Assembly: GCA_021107835.1 (NCBI GenBank)
Contig: JAIOSD010000036.1
Span: 1-31,489 of the forward strand
DNA length: 31,489 nucleotides
Source of the DNA: an archaeon
GTDB lineage: Archaea > Nanobdellota > Nanobdellia > SCGC-AAA011-G17 > PNOQ01
Direction of reading: 5' to 3'
Within the stretch, counting starts at the first letter, position 1; each line of letters starts with the position of its first letter. A program made the position numbers and the translations under genes. The notes beneath the pieces were generated by a model. That model did not search any database and was not told the origin of the DNA. It saw only the letters and a list, made by a program, of their open reading frames with translations. Below are positions 23,865 to 31,489 of this stretch, in pieces.

Positions 23865-25472
23865 ATGACAGATAAACAACCAATATACATTCTACCAGAA
23901 GACAGCCAAAGAACTATCGGAAAAGATGCCCAAAGAAACAATATTATGGCAGCTAAACTAGTTGCAGAAACAGTTAGAACCACTCTAGGACCAAAAGGCA
24001 TGGATAAGATGTTAGTTGACTCACTAAATAATGTAATAATAACAAACGATGGTGTAACAATCCTAGAAGAAATGGCAATAGAACATCCTACAGCAAAAAT
24101 GATTGTAGAAGTTGCCAAAACCCAAGAAAACGAAGTTGGGGACGGAACAACCACTGTAGTTGTTTTAGCAGGAGAGTTACTAAAAAACGCAGAAGTACTA
24201 TTAGATAAAAAAATACATCCAACAATAATCACAAAAGGATATAGGTTAGCAGCTGAAAAAGCACAAGAAATCCTAAACGAAATAGCAGAAGATGTTAATA
24301 TCTCAGATGAAAAAATACTAATAAATATAGCAAAAACAGCAATGACTGGTAAAGGAGTAGAATCAGCAAAAGAAAAGCTTGCAGAAATCTGCATAAAAGC
24401 TGTAAAACAAGTAACTAATGAAAAAGCAGATTTAGATAATATAAAAATAGAAAAAAAAGTTGGAGCAGGAATTTCTGATTCAGAATTAATACAAGGAATT
24501 GTTTTAGACAAAGAGCGAGTACATTCAGAGATGCCAAAGAAATTAGAAAATACTAAAATAGCATTAATAAATGTACCATTAGAAATAAAAGATACAGAAA
24601 TAGATGCAAAAATTCAAATAACCGATCCAGCACAACTACAATCTTTCATTGATCAAGAAGAAAATATGCTCAAGTCAATGGTTAACAAAATTGTAGAGGC
24701 TAACGCAAATGTAGTAGTTTGTCAAAAAGGAATTGATGATATAGCACAACATTTCTTAGCTAAAAATAATATTTACACAATAAGAAGAGTTAAAGAATCC
24801 GATATGAAAAAAATAGCTAGAGCAACAGGAGCAAAAATAATAAGCAATCTTAAAGAATTAAAACAAGAAGATTTAGGAAAAGCAGGGCTAGTAAAAGGAG
24901 AAAAACTCGGTGATGAAGATATGACCTTCATAACCCAATGTGAAAATCCAAAAGCAGTTACAATAATTATTAGGGGTGGAACAGAACATGTTGTAGATGA
25001 AGTTGAAAGAGCAATAAAAGATGCCTTAGGAGATATCATCGCAGCAATAAATGATGGAAAAGTAGTAGCAGGAGCAGGAGCACCAGAAATAGAAGTTTCA
25101 AGAAAACTAAAAGAATTCTCAAACACATTATCAGGTAGAGAACAATTAGGCGCCTTGGCTTTTGCAGAAGCATTAGAGATAATACCAAAAACACTATCTG
25201 AAAATGCAGGATTAGATCCAATAGATATGCTAACAGAAATTAAAGCTAAACACGATAATAATGAAAAATGGGCAGGTATTGATGTTTTTTCAGGAAAAGT
25301 CGTTGATTCCTGGGAAGCAGGAGTTATCGAACCTTTAAAAGTTAAAACTCAAGCAATAAAATCTGCTTCAGAAGTTACAGAATTAATTCTAAGAATAGAT
25401 GATATCATAGCATCTTCTGGAAATTCCAATGAAAACATGCCTCAAGGAATGCCACCAGAAGGAATGATGTAA
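23865..25472 (+). CDS. thsA: Thermosome subunit (group II chaperonin)
   Basis: Thermosomes form double-ring ATP-driven folding chambers in the archaeal cytosol. The sequence is typical: ILPEDSQRTIGKDAQRNN at the start, TLGPKGMDKML (40-50), NDG (61-63), the nucleotide motif GDGTTT (92-97), and VVAGAGAPEIEVSRKL and LDPIDMLTEIKAKH in the C-terminal equatorial domain. A Gly/Met-rich tail with M-P-Q-G-M-P-P-E-G-M-M closes it. At 535 residues it has the normal length (about 540-550). The next gene starts immediately at the stop (TAAATG), pointing to cotranscription. Only one subunit gene is in the window. Confidence 0.98.
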   Translation: MTDKQPIYILPEDSQRTIGKDAQRNNIMAAKLVAETVRTTLGPKGMDKMLVDSLNNVIITNDGVTILEEMAIEHPTAKMIVEVAKTQENEVGDGTTTVVVLAGELLKNAEVLLDKKIHPTIITKGYRLAAEKAQEILNEIAEDVNISDEKILINIAKTAMTGKGVESAKEKLAEICIKAVKQVTNEKADLDNIKIEKKVGAGISDSELIQGIVLDKERVHSEMPKKLENTKIALINVPLEIKDTEIDAKIQITDPAQLQSFIDQEENMLKSMVNKIVEANANVVVCQKGIDDIAQHFLAKNNIYTIRRVKESDMKKIARATGAKIISNLKELKQEDLGKAGLVKGEKLGDEDMTFITQCENPKAVTIIIRGGTEHVVDEVERAIKDALGDIIAAINDGKVVAGAGAPEIEVSRKLKEFSNTLSGREQLGALAFAEALEIIPKTLSENAGLDPIDMLTEIKAKHDNNEKWAGIDVFSGKVVDSWEAGVIEPLKVKTQAIKSASEVTELILRIDDIIASSGNSNENMPQGMPPEGMM

Positions 25473-25895
25473 ATGCCAAAAAGAAGTGAAAGAATAAGAA
25501 ATCTTGTACAAACAGTATCAAAAGTAAGTGATGCACTCTCGACATTAGATAGATCAGAAAACATGTCTGGACTATTCTATTTCTTATCTAATAACACCTA
25601 TGCAATGAGAAGATTTATCAGTGGAAATTTAGAGACAAGAAATGGTCCAATTCTAAATCCAAACGTTATACAAAGTGGACTAAAATTAGAAATCTTTGGA
25701 TATAAAATAAAAAAAGGAGAAACTCTTCAAGAAGCAAGATTAAGATTTATCGAGAGTACAATAGAAAAAAATTCAATAGGGTATCATACAGCCTATTCAC
25801 CAATACAAAGGGCCCTAGATTCTGAACCTAGATTAACAAAAATCATTGCAAAAGATACTGAAATATATTTAAACCGACACCATAAAATCATTTAG
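25473..25895 (+). CDS. Unknown protein coupled to the thermosome gene
   Basis: The ATG follows the thermosome TAA with no intervening base, so both are almost certainly on one mRNA. The 140-residue product is basic and soluble. It contains MSGLFYFLSNNTYAMRRF (about 31-48) and NGPILNPNVIQSGLKLEIFG (about 58-77). A helical stretch with LQEARLRFIEST and a basic end, RHHKII, follow. There is no signal peptide, membrane helix or Cys motif. I do not recognise a family. A link to chaperonin function is suggested only by the gene coupling. Confidence 0.7.
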   Translation: MPKRSERIRNLVQTVSKVSDALSTLDRSENMSGLFYFLSNNTYAMRRFISGNLETRNGPILNPNVIQSGLKLEIFGYKIKKGETLQEARLRFIESTIEKNSIGYHTAYSPIQRALDSEPRLTKIIAKDTEIYLNRHHKII

Positions 25896-25939
25896 TTTAA
25901 ACCAAAACTTTAATAAAACTCCAATCCCACTTCCTATTT

Positions 25940-26710
25940 ATGTTTAAAAAGAAAAACAGCTTTCTAAAAACAAAAAAGGAAATAGATAAACATCTAAAAA
26001 ATAGAAAATTAGATTCTGCTATAGCTTTATACAATAAATTAAATCAAGCCTACCAAAATCTAAAAGATAAAGAAATACATGAAAAAGAGTTTATAGAAAC
26101 AAGAGATAAATTAATCCTAATCCTAAAGATAGAAGAATTACAAGAGATAGTAAAAACCAACAAGATAGAAGAAATAAAAAAAAGACTAAATGAAATAGAA
26201 TTAGCAACAAACCAATTTAACGATCTCCCAGAAAGATTCCTAAACTTCATAAAACATAATTACAACCACGCATACAAGATTTACCATTACAAACTTTATA
26301 AAGTACAATTAGATGATGTCATACAAGAGATTTACAACTTCTTAACAGAACAAAATTATGAACAAGCACTGTATTTAATTCCAGAAACAATGCACCATTA
26401 TAATGAAATGTCAAAATACTACAGAAATGATAAAATAGCTGCAGAATTAGAAGAATTAAAACAACATATAAAACTGTCAATTTTAAAACAAAGAGCAGTT
26501 TTAGAACCTGCAGAGGTAGACACAAAAATACTAAAGAAAGCAATAAAAGAAAAACAAGAAGAAGACAGAATTCAAACCCTTCCAGAACTACCAAAGTTAC
26601 CAGAACAAAAAATCTCTCCTCAACCAAAACTAACTAACTTAAAAAACTTAATCAAAAAAGGCGATCCCCTAAAAGCAAAGAGGGAACTAAACGAAACATT
26701 TACTCAGTAA
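25940..26710 (+). CDS. Helical repeat-like protein with LPELP motif
   Basis: This 256-residue protein is almost wholly helical and highly charged. About residues 15-180 resemble TPR-like or coiled-coil hairpins (RKLDSAIALYNKLNQAY, EQNYEQALYLIPETMHHY). A linker with LPELPKLPEQ (214-223) and a final basic helix with KKGDPLKAKRELNETF follow. TTTAATAAAAC at 25909-25919 is 26 bp upstream, so it should be leaderless and independent of the thermosome. It probably mediates protein contacts. The LPELP motif also occurs in the N-terminus of the pilus ATPase, which may or may not be meaningful. Confidence 0.7.
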   Translation: MFKKKNSFLKTKKEIDKHLKNRKLDSAIALYNKLNQAYQNLKDKEIHEKEFIETRDKLILILKIEELQEIVKTNKIEEIKKRLNEIELATNQFNDLPERFLNFIKHNYNHAYKIYHYKLYKVQLDDVIQEIYNFLTEQNYEQALYLIPETMHHYNEMSKYYRNDKIAAELEELKQHIKLSILKQRAVLEPAEVDTKILKKAIKEKQEEDRIQTLPELPKLPEQKISPQPKLTNLKNLIKKGDPLKAKRELNETFTQ

Positions 26711-26745
26711 AAACCTTTATAAAACTCTTTCTTTACAACACTTCT

Positions 26746-27822
26746 ATGTTTAAATTCCTAAAAGAAAAGATAAAAACCGCAGTAAAAAAGATTTCTAAAG
26801 AAGTAGAAGAAAAAGCAGTAGAAGAAACTCAAGAAATAATTAAAGAAGAACCAAAAGCAATTCTAGAACTAGAAACAAAAGAAATTATCAAACCAGAAAC
26901 AAAAGAGAAAATAAAAGAAATTCTAGATAAACCAGTTAAAGAAGAAAAATCATTTGCTGCAAAAATAAAAGAAAAAATAACAACAAAAAAAATTTCTGAA
27001 AAAAAGTTTGAAGAATTATTTTGGGATTTAGAGGTTGCCCTAATGGAAAACAATGTAGCAATAGAAGTTATAGAAAAAATAAAAGCTTCACTAAAATTAG
27101 ATTTAGTAGATAATCCATTAGAAAAAAGAAAGGTTGGAGAAATAATAGAAAATTCTTTGAAATCAACCATTAAAGATTTATTTGAAAACGCAGAGTTCGA
27201 TTTAATCAAAAAAATAAAGGCTTCAGATAAACCATACACCATTTTATTCTTAGGAGTTAATGGCTCTGGAAAAACCACAACAATCGCTAAATTAGCTCAT
27301 TACTTAAAAGCGAATAATCTAAAAGTTGTTTTAGCAGCAGCAGATACATTTAGAGCAGCTGCAATAGATCAATTGCAAACATGGGGAGATAAGCTAGATT
27401 TAAAAGTAATAAAACATGATTACGGTGCAGACTCTGCCGCAGTAGCTTTTGATGCAGTAAAACACGCCAAAGCTAAAAAAATAGATGTTGTACTAATAGA
27501 CACCGCAGGTAGAATGCATTCAAATACAAACCTCATGGACGAACTAAAAAAAGTTGTAAAAGTTTCTAAACCAAACTTAAAAGTCTTTGTTGGAGAATCT
27601 ATAACTGGAAACGATTGTATAGAACAAGCAAAAACCTTTGATACTGCTGTTAGTTTAGATGGAATTGTTTTATCTAAAGCAGATGTTGATGAAAAAGGTG
27701 GAACTGCAATCTCAATTTCTTATGTCACCGATAAACCTATTTTATTTTTAGGGACTGGACAGAATTTAGGAGATTTAGAAAAGTTCTCAGTTTCTAAATT
27801 AATGGAAGGTTTAGGATTCTAA
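26746..27822 (+). CDS. ftsY: Signal recognition particle receptor FtsY
   Basis: FtsY docks SRP-ribosome complexes at the membrane through a GTP-dependent heterodimer with SRP54. The first 20 residues (MFKFLKEKIKTAVKKISKEV) form a basic amphipathic helix suited to membrane binding, followed by an acidic A domain to about 65. The N domain covers about 70-155. The G domain has G1 GVNGSGKTT (170-178), DTFRAAAIDQL (200-210), DTAGRMHSN, SITGND, SKAD and GTGQNLGDLEKF. It keeps the Asn in G1 expected of FtsY. Its length (358) is normal. TTTATAAAA at 26716-26724 is 26 bp upstream, fitting leaderless transcription. Confidence 0.97.
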   Translation: MFKFLKEKIKTAVKKISKEVEEKAVEETQEIIKEEPKAILELETKEIIKPETKEKIKEILDKPVKEEKSFAAKIKEKITTKKISEKKFEELFWDLEVALMENNVAIEVIEKIKASLKLDLVDNPLEKRKVGEIIENSLKSTIKDLFENAEFDLIKKIKASDKPYTILFLGVNGSGKTTTIAKLAHYLKANNLKVVLAAADTFRAAAIDQLQTWGDKLDLKVIKHDYGADSAAVAFDAVKHAKAKKIDVVLIDTAGRMHSNTNLMDELKKVVKVSKPNLKVFVGESITGNDCIEQAKTFDTAVSLDGIVLSKADVDEKGGTAISISYVTDKPILFLGTGQNLGDLEKFSVSKLMEGLGF

Positions 27823-27874
27823 ATGTAACCCCTAAAACAAAAACACTTATAAACTTGTAATACCTAAAACAATT

Positions 27875-28849
27875 ATGTATTTAGAAAAGAAAAAGATAGG
27901 AAAGGGAAAATATAACTATCTAAAAACATCCATTAGATATAGGGATAAAATAAAAACAAAAACCATAGTATATTTAGGAAAAGAAAATTTAACAGAAGAA
28001 AAACTCAACATTGCTATGAAAAAGTACAAGAAAAAAGAAGAAAAAATAAAAAAACAAACCATTGAAGAATTAAAAAGAAAAACGGAATACATGTTCCTAA
28101 CTGAACAACAAACAAAAAAATTAGAACAAATTAAAGAAGAATATAATAAGAAACTAAAAATCCTAGACAAAAAAACAAAAGAAGATATGTTTAATGATTT
28201 TTTAATTATTTATAGTTATAATACAAACGCTATAGAAGGAAACACATTCACCCTAAGAGATACAGACTTATTACTAAACAAAGACATAACTCCAGAAGGA
28301 AAAAATTTAAGAGAAATTAATGATCACTTAAACGCAAAGAAAGTTTTTTTGCATATTTTAAACAATAAAACAAAACTTAATCATGAAAAAATAATTGAAA
28401 TTCACTCAATGCTTATGCAAAATATAGATAAGAGAGTTAATTCTTATCGAGCAGGAAATGTTAGAGTAACTGGAGCAAAGTTTAAAGCAAGTCCAACTGA
28501 ATATATTAAAGCAGATATGATTATTTTATTGAAATGGCTCAGAAAGAACAAAAATAAACTGCATCCTTTAGTTTTAGCAACAGTATTTCACCACAAATTT
28601 GAGAAAATACATCCTTTTTATGATGGCAATGGCAGAACAGGAAGAATTTTGCTGAATATTATCCTATTAGAGAATAGATTACCTTTTATAATTGTTCCAA
28701 ATGCTCAAAGAAAGAAGTATTATGAAGCTTTAGAAAAATCTGATAAAGTTGATTTAGATAAAATTAATTTAGATTATAAAGAACTTATAAAGTTTTTTTA
28801 TTACAATCTGTTAAAGACATACAATACAACCTTCAATAGATGGTCGTAG
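27875..28849 (+). CDS. Fic-family protein (class II, self-inhibited)
   Basis: Fic enzymes transfer AMP or related groups to target proteins. The catalytic loop HPFYDGNGRTGR (246-257) is complete, including the catalytic His and the Arg finger. The flap is YRAGNVRVTGAKFKASP (191-207). The inhibitory motif TNAIEG (117-122, S/T-x3-E-G/N) lies before the Fic core, making it class II, in which the Glu blocks ATP. The first 36 residues are a small basic beta domain (KGKYNYLKTSIR ... KTIVYLGKEN) of a type often placed in front of archaeal Fic proteins and some transposases. A TATA box at 27846-27854 is 25 bp upstream. It stands alone, without a small antitoxin gene. Confidence 0.93.
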   Translation: MYLEKKKIGKGKYNYLKTSIRYRDKIKTKTIVYLGKENLTEEKLNIAMKKYKKKEEKIKKQTIEELKRKTEYMFLTEQQTKKLEQIKEEYNKKLKILDKKTKEDMFNDFLIIYSYNTNAIEGNTFTLRDTDLLLNKDITPEGKNLREINDHLNAKKVFLHILNNKTKLNHEKIIEIHSMLMQNIDKRVNSYRAGNVRVTGAKFKASPTEYIKADMIILLKWLRKNKNKLHPLVLATVFHHKFEKIHPFYDGNGRTGRILLNIILLENRLPFIIVPNAQRKKYYEALEKSDKVDLDKINLDYKELIKFFYYNLLKTYNTTFNRWS

Positions 28850-28942
28850 TCCCTAACCAAAATAATTCAAATAATGTGTAATCCCTAATCTTAATGGAAA
28901 GGTAGAAAATATTCACACAAAAAGACAAGAAAAACAATAAAA

Positions 28943-29302
28943 TTACTTAACAAATTCAACATTTTCAAATCCTTCGAATTCCTTATCACCAGTTAAAAAC
29001 CTAACTCCCAAAACCTTAGCTTGAACATAACTAATACAATCAACCATAGAAAGCTTTTTTTTCTTATTTTTATATCTAAATATCATAGCAAACTTAATAA
29101 TTTCATTATCAATTTCAACAACAAAATTCGAAAAATAGTCAATATATTTGGTCATATTTTTATAATCGTTGGCCTTAGCAAAATAATAAGCCAATTCAGT
29201 TAAAATAAAATTATTCAATATAATCTTCTTGCCCTTATACTTGGAATAGTTATTATTCCCCTTAAGGATTTCAATTAAAGCATAAGTGTCAAATAAATAC
29301 AT
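28943..29302 (-). CDS. VapC-like PIN toxin
   Basis: This 119-residue single-domain PIN RNase has acidic residues in the expected places: Asp 5 in YLFDTYALIE, Glu 36 in FILTELAYYF, Asp 88 in SMVDCISYVQAK and Asp 106 in FLTGDKEF. The length and the order antitoxin-then-toxin fit VapBC. It starts one base after the stop of the antitoxin gene, so both are one transcript. VapC toxins cut tRNA or rRNA, but the target cannot be read here. The pair lies on the strand opposite to the surrounding SRP genes. Confidence 0.9.
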   Translation of the reverse strand: MYLFDTYALIEILKGNNNYSKYKGKKIILNNFILTELAYYFAKANDYKNMTKYIDYFSNFVVEIDNEIIKFAMIFRYKNKKKKLSMVDCISYVQAKVLGVRFLTGDKEFEGFENVEFVK

Positions 29303-29303
29303 T

Positions 29304-29528
29304 TTAAATCTGAATATCTAATTCTTTATTAATATTTTTAAGTTCTTTCTCAGTAGATCTATCATTTTTTAAGTTACCAAAGAGTTCCTTAACAATTCCT
29401 TTTTTCTTAGAAACCATAACACTAATTGAATCCCCCTCCTTAATCCCTTCATTAATCAATTCATCTTTAGGAACAATGATCCCAAAAGAGTTTCCCCATT
29501 TTTTAAGTTTAGAATCTATTTCAATCAT
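29304..29528 (-). CDS. AbrB-type (VapB) antitoxin
   Basis: This 74-residue partner of the PIN toxin has an N-terminal AbrB/MazE-like DNA-binding hairpin, KLKKWGNSFGIIVPKDELI, then IKEGDSISVMVSKKKG (together about residues 8-47). The charged C-terminal tail should wrap the toxin. The WGNSFGIIVPK phrase is characteristic of archaeal VapB. CTTATAAAC at 29553-29561 lies 29 bp before the ATG, and the protein probably represses this promoter. No ribosome binding site is visible. Confidence 0.9.
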   Translation of the reverse strand: MIEIDSKLKKWGNSFGIIVPKDELINEGIKEGDSISVMVSKKKGIVKELFGNLKNDRSTEKELKNINKELDIQI

Positions 29529-29613
29529 TTTAAATAATTATACATTGTCTAACTTATAAACCTTTCTATTTTAAACAGAATTCTTTATAAATAATCACTT
29601 TTAAACAAAAACA
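29529..29613. promoter_or_regulatory. Divergent promoter region, vapB / srp54
   Basis: In 85 bp there are two TATA boxes: CTTATAAAC at 29553-29561 (minus, 29 bp to the vapB ATG) and TTTATAAAT at 29584-29592 (plus, 26 bp to the srp54 ATG). A VapB operator here would sit within reach of the SRP54 promoter. Confidence 0.6.
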
Positions 29614-30954
29614 ATGGTAATGGAAAAACTAAGCTCTAACTTAAAAAACGTACTAAAAAAGATAGCTGGAGCTCCAATAATAAACGAAACGTTAGTAAAC
29701 GAACTAGTAAAAGATATCCAAAGAGCTTTGTTACATTCAGATACAAACGTACAATTAGTTTTCAACTTAACAAAAAACATCAAAGAAAGGGCATTAAAAG
29801 AAGAATCACCAAAAGGAGTAAACCCAAGAGAATATTTAGTAAACATTGTATACGAAGAACTAACTAAATTCTTAGGTGGAAAGCACGAAGAAATCAAAAT
29901 AACAAAAGCTAAACCATTCAAAATAATGTTAGCAGGTTTGTTCGGTTCAGGAAAAACTACAACAGCGGGAAAATTAGCAAAATATTACAGCAAAAGAGGA
30001 TACAAAGTAGCTTTACTAGGACTAGATGTACACAGACCAGCCTCTATGAAACAATTACAACAATTAGCAGAAAAAACAAATGTAAAAGCATTCATAGATG
30101 AAAAAGAAAAAGATCCTATTAAAATCTACAAAAATTTCAAACCAGAATTAAAAAAATTCGATATTCTACTAATAGACACAGCAGGAAGAGATGCCCTATC
30201 AGAAGAATTAGTTAAAGAAATAAAAAACCTAAACAAAGAAATAAAACCAGACGAAAAACTTCTAGTAATTTCAGCAGACTTAGGACAAACCGCAGAAACT
30301 CAAGCAAAGAAATTCCACGAATCTTGTAATATTACAGGAGTTATAGCTACGAAAATGGATGGCACTGCAAAAGCAGGTGGAGCACTTTCAGCAACTGCAG
30401 TAACAGATGCAAAAATCAAATTTATAGGTACAGGAGAACAAATAGATGATTTAGAACAATTCGACCCAGAAGGTTTTGTAGGAAGACTACTAGGTATGGG
30501 CGACTTAAAAGCATTGCTAGAAAAAACAAAAGAAGCAATTTCAGAAGATAGAGCAGAAGATTTAGGTAAAAAATTCCTAAAAGGAGATTTCAATTTCTTA
30601 GACATGTATGAACAACTAACAGCAATGAAAAAAATGGGGCCGTTATCTAAGGTAATGGAAATGATTCCAGGAATGGGAAATTTAAAACTTCCAAAAGATG
30701 CACTACAAGTTCAAGATGGGAAACTAAAAAAATGGAAAGTTATTTTTAAATCTATGACAAAAAAAGAACTAGAAAGCCCAGAAGTTCTAACAAGATCAAG
30801 AATAGATAGAATTGCAAAAGGTTCAGGAACGACAACTGGAGAAGTTAGAGAATTACTAAAACATTATAGACAAACCAAAAAAATGTCTAAAATGATGAAA
30901 GGGGATCCAGAAAAGCTTATGAAAAAGTTCAAAGGAAAACTTCCTGGAATGTAA
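29614..30954 (+). CDS. srp54: Signal recognition particle GTPase SRP54
   Basis: SRP54 binds signal sequences through its M domain and targets ribosomes to FtsY. The N domain covers about 1-95. The G domain contains G1 GLFGSGKTTT (108-117), DVHRPASMKQL, DTAGRDA, TKMDGTAKAGG and GTGEQIDDLEQFDPEGFVGRLLGMGD (in two motifs). The Met-rich M domain (about 325-446) has RSRIDRIAKGSGTT, which fits RNA binding, and ends KGKLPGM. At 446 residues it has the normal size. The usual Gln in G1 (G-L-Q-G) is Phe 110 here. ATG 29614 is preferred over 29620 because the TATA box is 26 bp upstream of it. Confidence 0.97.
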   Translation: MVMEKLSSNLKNVLKKIAGAPIINETLVNELVKDIQRALLHSDTNVQLVFNLTKNIKERALKEESPKGVNPREYLVNIVYEELTKFLGGKHEEIKITKAKPFKIMLAGLFGSGKTTTAGKLAKYYSKRGYKVALLGLDVHRPASMKQLQQLAEKTNVKAFIDEKEKDPIKIYKNFKPELKKFDILLIDTAGRDALSEELVKEIKNLNKEIKPDEKLLVISADLGQTAETQAKKFHESCNITGVIATKMDGTAKAGGALSATAVTDAKIKFIGTGEQIDDLEQFDPEGFVGRLLGMGDLKALLEKTKEAISEDRAEDLGKKFLKGDFNFLDMYEQLTAMKKMGPLSKVMEMIPGMGNLKLPKDALQVQDGKLKKWKVIFKSMTKKELESPEVLTRSRIDRIAKGSGTTTGEVRELLKHYRQTKKMSKMMKGDPEKLMKKFKGKLPGM

Positions 30955-30990
30955 AATTATTTAAAAGAAACAAAACCACCAATTCTTACA

Positions 30991-31383
30991 ATGGATTATT
31001 CAGAAACCCCCTCACATGGAGAACTAACTTTTGGACAAATTGATTCTTTTCAAAGACAATACAGAGATTTAAGAGTTTCAGAGGAACAAGCACATGAAAT
31101 TATTACTAATCATAACGAAGCATATACCAGAAGAGATTTAGCACAAAGACAATTTGCAAAAGTAGATAAAATGCTTATATTAACTATAGCAAGCGGATCT
31201 TTATTTGAAGTCGGAAGAAGATATTTACAAGCACAAACTATAGAAAACGAAACCGCTTTTTATGCTTTAGCTTCAGCCACAACAGCCACATTAATAACCG
31301 GATTATTAGGAATCGTTCTCACATCAGTTAATTGGGGAAGAGGAATTGCAAACACAATAAAAGCAAATGGAAATTCTACATAA
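30991..31383 (+). CDS. Small two-helix membrane protein upstream of bud32
   Basis: This 130-residue protein has a polar N-terminal part rich in Gln/Arg/Glu (about 1-60, probably helical, with SEEQAHEIITNHNEAYTRRD). Two hydrophobic segments (about 63-80 and 90-113) and a short polar tail follow. I do not recognise a family. TATTTAAAAG-like DNA at about 30957-30967 lies 29 bp upstream. Its 3' end overlaps the start of the kinase gene by 17 bases, so the two are probably translated from one mRNA. Function unknown. Confidence 0.65.
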   Translation: MDYSETPSHGELTFGQIDSFQRQYRDLRVSEEQAHEIITNHNEAYTRRDLAQRQFAKVDKMLILTIASGSLFEVGRRYLQAQTIENETAFYALASATTATLITGLLGIVLTSVNWGRGIANTIKANGNST

Positions 31384-31489
31384 AGGAGCAGAAGCCATTT
31401 TATATTTAGAAGGGAATAACCTAGTAAAAGAAAGAATATCTAAATCTTATAGACACGAAATAATAGACCTAAACAAAAGAAAATACCCT
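31367..31489 (+). CDS. bud32: KEOPS kinase Bud32, N-terminal 41 codons (runs off window)
   Basis: I translated this by hand from the ATG at 31367; the frame stays open to the right edge. The start MEILHKGAEAILYLEGN, then VKERISKSYRHEIIDLNKRK, matches Bud32/Kae1-associated kinase. These proteins have G-A-E-A before a strand, a Lys in V-K-x-R and the R-I-x-K-x-Y-R-H-x-x-L-D phrase. Bud32 is the small ATPase subunit of the KEOPS complex that makes t6A on tRNA. The catalytic HGDL/DFG region lies outside the window. It overlaps the preceding membrane-protein gene by 17 bases. Whether it is fused to Kae1 cannot be seen, but the open frame starts at Bud32 itself. Confidence 0.88.
   Translation, partial: MEILHKGAEAILYLEGNNLVKERISKSYRHEIIDLNKRKYP

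Noticed and set aside
23846..24511. Minus-strand open frame of 221 codons within the thermosome gene
   Set aside because: It is an antisense shadow; the plus strand encodes an unmistakable chaperonin.
28850..28942. Possible small RNA or gene between fic and vapC
   Set aside because: This 93-bp gap shows no open frame with a start signal, no convincing hairpin and no T-tract pattern.

Overview
This window looks like a very AT-rich, gene-dense piece of an archaeal chromosome. A thermosome, SRP54/FtsY, a Bud32-type kinase start, class III (archaellin/pilin-type) signal peptides and TATA boxes 25-30 bp from start codons are all archaeal. The low GC, compact spacing, many one-membrane-helix surface proteins and the pilin set suggest a DPANN lineage of the Woesearchaeota/Pacearchaeota kind. 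That placement is inference. No gap between genes exceeds about 140 bases, and I see no tRNA, rRNA, CRISPR array or insertion sequence.

Layout. 1-1290 (-) is the N-terminal 430 codons of an IMP dehydrogenase/GMP reductase family enzyme, divergent from a short-armed SMC ATPase (1422-4244, +). 4256-10253 (-) is mostly cell envelope: two small membrane proteins (one a 29-residue micro-protein), an 880-residue repeat-built surface protein, a MazEF-like toxin/antitoxin pair, a lipoprotein and an S-layer-like membrane-anchored protein. 10355-13024 (-) is a tight five-gene operon: Era-like GTPase, DUF2073 protein, zinc-ribbon protein, helix-turn-helix protein and PIN nuclease.

13100-21579 (-) is a complete-looking type IV/Tad-like pilus locus. 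It holds eight proteins with KKG/KRG-type prepilin leaders, one secretion ATPase and two TadC/FlaJ-type membrane proteins. Two pilin genes share about 118 bp of almost identical DNA. 21642-23767 (-) holds an MscS channel, an unknown protein and a CBS-pair/zinc-ribbon protein.

23865-31489 (+, with one - strand pair) is mainly protein biogenesis: thermosome with a tightly coupled unknown gene, a helical protein, FtsY, a Fic protein, a VapBC pair (-), SRP54, a small membrane protein and the start of the KEOPS kinase Bud32.

Working together: SRP54 and FtsY deliver membrane and surface proteins, and the pilus ATPase and TadC pair assemble the pilins. The surface proteins with visible ribosome binding sites and T-tract terminators are probably the strongly expressed envelope products. 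Most housekeeping genes appear to be transcribed leaderless.
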